Below, piece after piece: positions 1-5,127 of a stretch of DNA of 5,127 bases (position 1 is the first letter of the stretch; each line of letters starts with the position of its first letter). The stretch is from Spirochaetota bacterium. GTDB lineage: Bacteria > Spirochaetota > UBA12135 > COTS27. The translations under genes and the position numbers were made by a program. Under the pieces are notes generated by a model. It was not told the DNA's origin, did no database searches, and worked only from the letters and a program-made list of their open reading frames with translations. The DNA is taken from the NCBI GenBank assembly GCA_030621685.1, contig JAUXHF010000156.1, forward strand, positions 1 to 5,127. The letters are read 5' to 3'.

Positions 1-7
1 TAATTTC

Positions 8-973
8 TTAGCCTCCAGCTATTTTATAACGTTCAAAGTTTGAAAATAACAGCTTATCAAAGAAAAAAAACTTTAATGCACGGAACATGCGGCCGCGTTT
101 CAAAGCGCCTCTCCATAAAATTTGGCATTTGTTCTTGGCATAGTAACGTGCCATGTTCCGCTGCATGCGAGTGTTTCTCGGAAGAAAAAACGGCAGGTTA
201 CTTGAAAAAAATAAAAATTTAAGCCAGCTCGTTTTCCCGTTAGGCGCTCTTATGAATTTACCTAAGGAATAAACACGAAACCTATCCATCTGTGGATAAA
301 GAAAAGAAAGATGATCCTCGTGGCCCTGATAGCGAATAGCCGTAGTCTCCGGAAGAAGATGAATTTGATGCACAGCGCTTACACGTAGCCAAAAATCATA
401 ATCCTCGCAGGCTGGCAGCTTTTCATCAAAAAAGCCAATGTCCTTGAAAACCTCTACCGATACAGCCGCTACCGAAGTAGTCACGCAACAGCGTAGCAAG
501 GACTGATTAAAAATATCGCCCCCAATTTTCCGAAGATGTTTTGGTGGAATTACCTTTAGCCCAGAACGCATCCATGTTTCTTTGCTTTGCAGCGCTAAAA
601 CACCAGTGTTTTTTGAAATATATTGGTACAGCAGAGAAAGATGCTCTGGCTTCCACTCATCATCACTATCTAAAAAAGCTATCCAAGCACCTCGTGCATT
701 CCTAATAGCCAAATTTCTAGCATAAGAAACGCCTCTGTTCTTATTCCATTGGAAATAACGTAGCCGTTTATCCTTAAGACTTTGGCTAGCAGCCTCGCCC
801 CAAGCAGCCGCGTTTTTGAAATGCGCCGAACCATCTTCAGCGAAAAGTATTTCAAAGGATTCGAAACTCTGGGCAAGCAAAGAGTTTAAAGCTCGTATGC
901 TTAGCCGAGGCCGATTATAACTGGGCAGAATAACCGAAAAATAAGGCTCTCTTTTCCGCCCAGCAAAAGACAT
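8..973 (-). CDS. Family 2 glycosyltransferase (GT-A fold), complete
   Basis: This 321-residue protein should transfer a sugar from a nucleotide-sugar donor to a growing glycan such as a surface polysaccharide or LPS; donor and acceptor cannot be read from the sequence. The GT-A fold signatures are present in order: SVILPSYNRP (13-22) with the first nucleotide-binding strand, AEDGS (45-49), NRGVSYARNLAI (79-90), the metal-binding FLDSDDEW (100-107, D102/D104/D105), and FDEKLPACEDYDFWLRV (182-198), whose E190-D191 is the likely catalytic-base region. A conserved-looking GHEDHLS (217-223) and MDRFRV follow. From memory this resembles a GT2 family common in Proteobacteria and spirochaetes. The C-terminal part (about 245-310) is basic and rich in Phe, with a short hydrophobic stretch at 248-262, so it may lie on the inner face of the membrane; there is no signal peptide or clear multi-pass region. 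The first ATG fits the usual distance to the first motif, although no good Shine-Dalgarno is visible. It starts 30 bases after the upstream small gene with no terminator between, so the two are probably co-transcribed. Family certain, exact role unknown. Confidence 0.93.
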   Translation of the reverse strand: MSFAGRKREPYFSVILPSYNRPRLSIRALNSLLAQSFESFEILFAEDGSAHFKNAAAWGEAASQSLKDKRLRYFQWNKNRGVSYARNLAIRNARGAWIAFLDSDDEWKPEHLSLLYQYISKNTGVLALQSKETWMRSGLKVIPPKHLRKIGGDIFNQSLLRCCVTTSVAAVSVEVFKDIGFFDEKLPACEDYDFWLRVSAVHQIHLLPETTAIRYQGHEDHLSFLYPQMDRFRVYSLGKFIRAPNGKTSWLKFLFFSSNLPFFLPRNTRMQRNMARYYAKNKCQILWRGALKRGRMFRALKFFFFDKLLFSNFERYKIAGG

Positions 974-1003
974 TGTTTATAATGGCAGCTTCAGCAAAAA
1001 TTT

Positions 1004-1393
1004 CTATGTTTTTTTCGGAAATAAGCTTGGCGTGTCCTCTTCAGCTTTTCGCTCCGAGTTTTCGTCTAGCGGATTGTAAGACTCACTATGCGAGTACATC
1101 TCTTCAAGAATGTCAAGAAAAGATTGAGCCTCATCGGCCCTTATATGCACAGATGTGATTTTTTCTTCAGCAATTTTCTCTAGCACTTGGCGCGTTAGCC
1201 GCTCATCGGATGAAAAATCAGCCTCATCTTCTTTAAGCTGACAAACTTCGCTCAACATCAAGTTCAGCCGATGTTTCACCATCGAAAGCACTATTGATTG
1301 GAAAGAACATCCATTTCTATCTTTTGTAGAATCCATGACTTGCCGTTCTAAGAGTATCGGTAACCTCAAATTTCGAATGCCCGCAAAAAGCAT
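1004..1393 (-). CDS. Small acidic hypothetical protein (129 aa)
   Basis: I do not recognise this protein. It has a basic N-terminal part (residues 1-45, including LRLPILLERQ) and a strongly acidic remainder: residues 49-120 hold about 22 Asp/Glu against 8 Lys/Arg. Residues 31-53 and 63-101 look alpha-helical and amphipathic; the tail (102-129) is polar and probably disordered. No membrane segment, signal peptide, cysteine pattern or catalytic motif is seen. The longest form starts at 1393, with an in-frame TAA five codons upstream, so it cannot extend further. Met20 (1336) is a realistic alternative start, since neither has a strong ribosome-binding site. It lies 101 bases after glyQS and 30 bases before the glycosyltransferase, in the same orientation, so it may lead a two-gene unit. 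Small acidic helical proteins include secretion chaperones and anti-sigma or toxin partners, but nothing here picks one. That it is a real gene is supported by its length, the lack of a competing frame and its place in the array. Confidence 0.6.
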   Translation of the reverse strand: MLFAGIRNLRLPILLERQVMDSTKDRNGCSFQSIVLSMVKHRLNLMLSEVCQLKEDEADFSSDERLTRQVLEKIAEEKITSVHIRADEAQSFLDILEEMYSHSESYNPLDENSERKAEEDTPSLFPKKT

Positions 1394-1412
1394 TCCATCA
1401 AAGCATTAAATT

Positions 1413-1435
1413 TTCGTTCATTTACTTCGTTCATT
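1413..1435 (-). repeat. Two 10-bp direct repeats in leader of small gene
   Basis: On the minus strand AATGAACGAA occurs twice, at 1426-1435 and 1413-1422, with a 13-base period. A weaker third match (GAGTGAATG) precedes them. They lie between the promoter candidate and the start of the small acidic gene. They could be a repeated protein-binding site or simple slippage; each copy also contains an ATG out of frame with, or cut off from, the gene. Function unknown. Confidence 0.45.
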
Positions 1436-1447
1436 CACTCGTTACAG

Positions 1448-1484
1448 TATAATTTTAATATATAAAAAAACTAACAAAATTATA
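1448..1484 (-). repeat. AT-only 9-bp perfect inverted repeat
   Basis: On the minus strand TATAATTTT (1476-1484) and AAAATTATA (1448-1456) are perfect complements, 19 bases apart. The loop contains a run of seven T. The stem is entirely A/T, so as RNA it would be weak, and the T run lies inside the loop, not after the stem; it is therefore a poor intrinsic terminator for glyQS. The first arm overlaps the -10 candidate, and a second -10-like TATACT (1446-1451) overlaps the other arm, so it could equally be an operator or only AT-rich promoter sequence. Confidence 0.4.
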
Positions 1485-1487
1485 GCA
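1479..1487 (-). promoter_or_regulatory. Extended -10 promoter candidate for the two downstream genes
   Basis: The minus strand reads TGCTATAAT, a perfect TATAAT -10 box with the TGn extension that can replace a -35 element. The position 17 bases upstream (1502-1507, AGTAGA) does not resemble TTGACA. It begins eight bases after the glyQS stop codon, and transcription would start near 1472, giving a leader of about 80 bases for the small acidic gene. This supports separate transcription of the small gene and the glycosyltransferase, although read-through from glyQS is possible because no strong terminator is seen. Confidence 0.45.
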
Positions 1488-1494
1488 AAACTCT

Positions 1495-4400
1495 TTAAAT
1501 TTCTACTTCGTTCCATTGAAGCACTTTCTCCATTTGCCAAGAAATAGCTTTTAGCAGTTTTCGGCGTGCCATACTTGTTTCCAATTCCTTGACATTCACC
1601 ATAACCTCATCAAAGAAATCATGACTGGGCTTAAGGTAGCATGTAAACAATTTCATAGCTTCCAGAAGCTCAGCTCGCTTAAGATGCATGCTTAGTTTTA
1701 GCTCTGTTTCCCCATAGCATTTTAGCAAAGCTCGCTCTTCTTTCATGTTCAGAATATCAAGTTCTCTCGCAGAAAATTTATAGTTCTTACGTAAAAAATA
1801 TTTATTTTTTTCAGTTTCCTCTTCAGTAGAGTCGGTAGTTTTATAACCTGCGCTTATCATATTATGAATTCGCTTATACAGTAAGAAAATTGCTTTAAAA
1901 CTCTCAAAATGTGCAGAAGAGAAATCTCGATACGCTTTCAAGGCTTTGTAGGAACGCAGGGGGCAGAAATCGCGCTGATACAAAACAGCCGAAACCTCTT
2001 TAGCTTGAAACCCAAGATTCAACAAGTAACTTTTCAGCCTTACATTGCAAAAAGAAAAAAGCATGAGCATAAAATTCTTTTCACTCTTCATAGAAGTATT
2101 CTTTGCTGGTTTGGCTTTCGGCTCTGCTGATGTTTTTTGAATGAAGCTTGCATACGTCTTTTTAAGTCCGTCTTCCCAAAGTTCTGCCAGCGATACATGC
2201 CAGCCTTTTCTAATCATTAACACACAGAGGCTTAAGGCTTGACGACGTAAAGCATAAGGATCGCGGCTGCCCGTAGGCCTCATGCCTATGGCATAAAGCC
2301 CAAGTAAAGTATCCAGTTTATCGGCAATGGCCATGAAACAAGCAAGATTGCTTGTAGGAAAATTGACAGGTTTTTCAGCAGCTTCAGCAAGCATGCCTTT
2401 GCTTTTTGGAGCAGCTTCAGCAAGCATGCCTTTGCCTTTTGGAGCAGCAAAGCCTGCCTCCTTAGCAGCGTCTGGCAGATAGTGTTCATGCAAAGCCCTA
2501 GCAACTTCTGCATCAAGATGCATAGCCTTGGCATAATACGAGGCCATAAGCCCCTCAAGTTCAGGGAATTCAAAGACCATTTGGCTAGCAAGATCGGCTT
2601 TCAAATAACGCAAAGTTAAAGCTAGCGCTTTGGGCGAAAGTGTAGCGACTTCTATAAAAGCGCCTGCCTCTAAACTTTGCTTCAGCAGAGTAGCTACGCA
2701 AGCTACTCGCTCTACCTTTTGCTGATAGCTGCCCAGGCTTTTCTCAAAGGTTATTGTAGAAAGTTTTAGGCGCATGCCTTCTAGGCCCAGTTTCAAATCT
2801 TTTTCATAAAAAAACTTGCCATCGTTAAACCTAGCCTTCAGCACTCTTAGGTTTCCTGCTATCACGTTGCTCTGGTTTTCTATGTTCGATACCAAGACAA
2901 AACTATTACTAAGCCTAGCAGCAGGCCCCTTGCTTGCCGCTAAGGTTAAGGCAGGGAAGTATTTTTGATGCACAATAAGCTCACTTTCAAGCACCTCTTT
3001 GGGCAGCTCTAAGTAGCTACTATCGAATTTTGCTAACAGCGGCGTGGGATATTCGCAGAGGTTCGTGTTTAGTTTCGCTAAGCTCTCTTTACGGATTAAT
3101 CTTATTTCATGTTTCTTTTCTAGGGCAGTTAAATCTGCAAACAATCCTTCATATCGTTCTTTATAGCTAGCAATAACCTTTTGCTCTCGCAAAATTCTTT
3201 GCCAATCTCTAGCATGCGCAATATGCAAGGGTTTGCCGTTTGAGAGAAAGGGGTGTGCTAAGGTAGTGTTACTGGCATGCAGGCCTAGGCCGGCAAAATG
3301 AAAAGGGATAACATCCTTGCCCAAGATCGCCGTAAGATATTGCAAAGGACGCAAAAATGGCCCCTTGCCATTTCCCCAATACATCATTTGCGGAAATACC
3401 AGCTTTTGCATAAGTTTTTCTAAGAGCTTAACCAGCAAAGGTTCACAACGAATTGCCGGTAGCCATGAAATCCATAGCAAGTAGACTTGCTCGCCAATTT
3501 TTTTTGTATAGAGGCCTGAGGCAATGGTCTCTGCTGGCAAGCCTGAAATTTCCTTAAGGCCTGCTACTATTTTCAATAAGCCCTCTTCATCTGCTAGAGG
3601 CAGGGCTGTTTTATTGTTTTTCTGGCCTACATGAAAGAACTCTTTGAAGTCATGAGGATGATTTTTGGCTATTGAATGCAAGAAGCCTTTTAGCGCCTTA
3701 AAAAACCCGGGCTTAGGCCTAGGCGCTTGTATATCAATTTCTTTTAGCAGGGGGCCTTTTTTGAGTAGCTGCTCTCTGGGCTTCTCAAGAATAAGGTCTT
3801 TCACGATAAAGGCTAAACGTCTTGGCGTTGAAAAAAGCTCTAAGCTTTCATAGGAAAGCGAGTATTCTTGGAACAAACTTTTGGCCAATTCGCCCATTTT
3901 ATTTTCTGCTACGAGTATTGATTCATGCGGAAGCTCCTCCATGCCAATCTCGAAAAGGAAGTCTTCTGTTTTCTTTTGTGCTGTTTTCTTTTGCGCTGTT
4001 TTCTTTTGCGATTCTTGCTTCATTCCTTTCTCCAAGTCCGCAGAAGAAGCTCTTGAAATTTCAGGAGTTCCAGATATTTGTTCTCGAAGAAATCTGTTTT
4101 TCGCAAGAATGGGCTGTTTTTGATAACGCGCCAACAAAGGGAAATTGGCATGCCTGCGTTTGGCAAGATAAAGCTTAGCCACAGCCGAAGCTATTTTGCG
4201 AATTCGGCCGATATATCCAGTCCGCTCGGTTACTGAAATTGCCGATCGTGATTCTAATATATTAAATATATGCGAGCATTTAATCACAAAATCATAGGCC
4301 ACTAAGGGCAGTTCATGCTCGATAAGTTTTTTTGCTTCTTCCTCGTATATTTTAAACAACGTAAAGCATACTTCGGTGCTAGCGTAATCAAAATTAAACT

Positions 4401-4992
4401 TTGAGAATTCCTCTTCTGTCTGAAGAAAAACATCGCCATAGCTAAGGGTGTCATTATATGAAAGGTCGAATACAGAATTCTTGTTTTGCAGATACAGCGC
4501 TAAGCGTTCTAAACCATAGGTAATCTCTCCGGGAATGATGCTAAGGTCAAGGCCGCCAACCTGCTGAAAATACGTAAACTGGGAAATCTCCATGCCATTC
4601 AACCACACTTCCCAGCCAAGCCCCCATGCCCCCAGCGTAGGCGACTGCCAATCATCATGAACAAAGCGGATATCGTGTTCGCTACCTTTAAGGCCTAAAT
4701 ATTCTAGGCTTTCCAAATACAGTTGCTTGAAGTTTGGCGGCGCTGGTTTCATAAGCACCTGATATTGAAAATAACGCTGTAGCCGATTAGGGTTTTGTCC
4801 ATATCGCCCATCTGCAGGCCGCCGGCAAGGCTCGGTGTACGCTGCAAAAAATGGCTCTTCGCCTAAACTTCGAATAAACGTGGCCGGGTTAAACGTTCCT
4901 GCCCCTGTTTCTAAATCATAGCTCTCGCAGAGCAAGCAGCCTTGGCTTTCCCAAAACCTCCCTAATTGCTGAATGATTCCTTGTAAATTCAT
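1495..4992 (-). CDS. glyQS: Fused glycyl-tRNA synthetase, alpha-beta type (GlyQS)
   Basis: This 1165-residue cytoplasmic enzyme charges tRNA-Gly with glycine using ATP. Residues 1-292 are the class II catalytic alpha chain: GAGTFNPATF (30-39), motif 2 around RRPADGRYGQNPNRLQ (57-72), GLGWEVWLNGMEISQFTYFQQ (124-144) and motif 3 GEITYGLERLA (155-165). A linker (about 293-343) leads to the beta chain, opening at FLFEIGMEELP (345-355), then STPRRLAF (388-395), ELPKEVLESELIVHQKYFP (662-680), an HD-like domain with EFPELEGLMASYYA and HEHYLP (808-840) and ADKLDTL (890-896), and a helical anticodon-binding region (about 975-1150) with YKRIHNMI and FFDEVMVN. Two-gene bacteria encode these as glyQ and glyS; chlamydiae carry the fusion, but at roughly 1000 residues. 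The extra length lies mainly in the linker, an insert at 841-880 and a Lys/Pro-rich insert at 951-972. The frame is intact. The start at 4992 fits the family N-terminus; the only ribosome-binding hint is a weak GAGA three bases upstream. Its leader is duplicated. Confidence 0.97.
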   Translation of the reverse strand: MNLQGIIQQLGRFWESQGCLLCESYDLETGAGTFNPATFIRSLGEEPFFAAYTEPCRRPADGRYGQNPNRLQRYFQYQVLMKPAPPNFKQLYLESLEYLGLKGSEHDIRFVHDDWQSPTLGAWGLGWEVWLNGMEISQFTYFQQVGGLDLSIIPGEITYGLERLALYLQNKNSVFDLSYNDTLSYGDVFLQTEEEFSKFNFDYASTEVCFTLFKIYEEEAKKLIEHELPLVAYDFVIKCSHIFNILESRSAISVTERTGYIGRIRKIASAVAKLYLAKRRHANFPLLARYQKQPILAKNRFLREQISGTPEISRASSADLEKGMKQESQKKTAQKKTAQKKTEDFLFEIGMEELPHESILVAENKMGELAKSLFQEYSLSYESLELFSTPRRLAFIVKDLILEKPREQLLKKGPLLKEIDIQAPRPKPGFFKALKGFLHSIAKNHPHDFKEFFHVGQKNNKTALPLADEEGLLKIVAGLKEISGLPAETIASGLYTKKIGEQVYLLWISWLPAIRCEPLLVKLLEKLMQKLVFPQMMYWGNGKGPFLRPLQYLTAILGKDVIPFHFAGLGLHASNTTLAHPFLSNGKPLHIAHARDWQRILREQKVIASYKERYEGLFADLTALEKKHEIRLIRKESLAKLNTNLCEYPTPLLAKFDSSYLELPKEVLESELIVHQKYFPALTLAASKGPAARLSNSFVLVSNIENQSNVIAGNLRVLKARFNDGKFFYEKDLKLGLEGMRLKLSTITFEKSLGSYQQKVERVACVATLLKQSLEAGAFIEVATLSPKALALTLRYLKADLASQMVFEFPELEGLMASYYAKAMHLDAEVARALHEHYLPDAAKEAGFAAPKGKGMLAEAAPKSKGMLAEAAEKPVNFPTSNLACFMAIADKLDTLLGLYAIGMRPTGSRDPYALRRQALSLCVLMIRKGWHVSLAELWEDGLKKTYASFIQKTSAEPKAKPAKNTSMKSEKNFMLMLFSFCNVRLKSYLLNLGFQAKEVSAVLYQRDFCPLRSYKALKAYRDFSSAHFESFKAIFLLYKRIHNMISAGYKTTDSTEEETEKNKYFLRKNYKFSARELDILNMKEERALLKCYGETELKLSMHLKRAELLEAMKLFTCYLKPSHDFFDEVMVNVKELETSMARRKLLKAISWQMEKVLQWNEVEI
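2378..2443 (-). repeat. 33-bp tandem duplication inside glyQS HD domain
   Basis: Two adjacent 33-bp units (2378-2410 and 2411-2443) differ at a single base, which changes Gly to Ser on the protein. A degenerate start of a third unit follows at 2444. The encoded peptide repeats the pattern APK(G/S)KGMLAEA at residues 848-870. The duplication is in frame and sits in a loop where ordinary GlyS passes from HYxP to ADKLDT within about 15 residues; here the gap is 48. Near-identity suggests a recent duplication. Confidence 0.9.
3967..4011 (-). repeat. Three 15-bp tandem repeats in the GlyQ-GlyS linker
   Basis: Three consecutive 15-bp units (3967-3981, 3982-3996, 3997-4011) differ only in the Ala/Ser codon and encode (S/A)QKKT three times at residues 328-342. 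They form a basic, probably flexible hinge just before the beta chain starts at FLFEIG. The unit is a multiple of three, so gain or loss of copies would keep the fusion in frame. Confidence 0.92.
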
Positions 4993-5127
4993 CTATCTCT
5001 AGCTATCTAAAGTTATTTAGGGAGTTAATAAACTATTCATCCAAGATTCGGATAATTTAAGAGCTAAAATCATCTATCTCTAGCTAGCTAACGTTACTTT
5101 AGAAAATTAATAAACTATTCATCCAAG
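4990..5127 (-). repeat. 81-bp-period tandem duplication of the glyQS leader
   Basis: A 56-base copy (4990-5045) and a 57-base copy (5071-5127) share roughly 88% identity: six mismatches and one single-base gap. The first 16 bases on the plus strand (catctatctctagcta) and the last 21 are identical. They are separated by 25 unique bases (5046-5070). Read on the minus strand, each copy ends in TAGCTAGAGATAGATG; in the inner copy this ATG is the glyQS start. The outer copy runs to the very end of the window, so more copies may lie beyond. The middle of the outer copy contains the palindromes TAGCTAGCTA and TAACGTTA, which the inner copy has lost or never had. No convincing promoter pair could be placed here. 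It could be a plain duplication or a repeated regulatory site. Confidence 0.85.
5017..5073 (-). other. Possible 18-codon upstream reading frame before glyQS
   Basis: The duplicated start codon at 5071-5073 opens a frame of 18 codons (MILALKLSESWMNSLLTP) ending in TAA at 5017-5019, 24 bases before the glyQS ATG. Its 13 bases upstream of the ATG are identical to those of glyQS, so whatever makes ribosomes start at glyQS should also work here. The peptide has one Gly-free sequence and no run of glycine codons, so it does not look like a classical glycine attenuator. It may be only a by-product of the duplication. Confidence 0.2.

Noticed and set aside
40..222. 60-codon plus-strand frame near the left edge
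   Set aside because: It is antisense to the C-terminal part of the glycosyltransferase, whose reading frame is intact and matches the family.
973..1158. 61-codon plus-strand frame starting at the glycosyltransferase start
   Set aside because: It lies antisense to the small acidic gene and the 30-base gap, has no recognisable domain and opposes the orientation of all other genes.
1448..1484. Rho-independent terminator after glyQS
   Set aside because: The stem contains no G or C, the loop is 19 bases long, and the T run lies in the loop, not after the stem.
2286..2591. 101-codon minus-strand frame with a leucine/lysine repeat
   Set aside because: It is another frame of the 33-bp tandem repeat within glyQS, whose own frame carries clear GlyS motifs throughout.
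3822..4178. 118-codon plus-strand frame with an FSFVLFSFALFSFAIL-like stretch
   Set aside because: It is the antisense reading of the lysine-rich linker repeats of glyQS; the hydrophobic repeat is only the complement of the QKKT codons.
4990..5127. Possible CRISPR repeat-spacer unit
   Set aside because: The repeated unit is 56-57 bases and only about 88% identical, just two copies are seen, and one overlaps the start codon of glyQS.
4993..5127. Glycine riboswitch or T-box in front of the synthetase
   Set aside because: No conserved riboswitch core, T-box sequence, specifier loop or terminator hairpin could be found, and the repeats do not fold into a recognisable form.

Overview
The window looks like a stretch of a moderately AT-rich bacterial genome, probably from the phylum Chlamydiota or a close relative. 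The main reason is the largest gene, a single 1165-residue glycyl-tRNA synthetase that joins the alpha (GlyQ) and beta (GlyS) chains in one polypeptide. This fused form is typical of chlamydiae, whereas most bacteria with this enzyme type use two genes. The assignment rests on the fusion and on remembered similarity; no search was run, and nothing else in the window fixes the lineage.

All supported genes lie on the minus strand, so transcription runs from high to low coordinates. Positions 4993-5127 are the leader of the synthetase gene: an imperfect 81-bp-period tandem duplication that carries the synthetase start codon and its upstream bases in both copies. The upstream copy opens an 18-codon reading frame that ends 24 bases before the real start. 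Positions 1495-4992 hold glyQS. It carries three lysine/alanine-rich inserts, two of them built from perfect or near-perfect tandem DNA repeats. Positions 1394-1494 are a very AT-rich gap with an extended -10 promoter candidate, a 9-bp inverted repeat and a pair of 10-bp direct repeats. Positions 1004-1393 encode a small acidic protein that I do not recognise. After a 30-base gap, positions 8-973 encode a family 2 glycosyltransferase with all the usual nucleotide-sugar-binding motifs.

The synthetase is a housekeeping translation enzyme. The two downstream genes may form a short transcription unit of their own, started from the AT-rich gap, that ends in a glycan-building enzyme. I see no functional link between the synthetase and the glycosyltransferase beyond shared orientation. 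I found no RNA gene, CRISPR array, insertion sequence, riboswitch or convincing rho-independent terminator. I did not find a clear new multi-gene system. The best leads are the duplicated glyQS leader and the repeat-built inserts in the synthetase.
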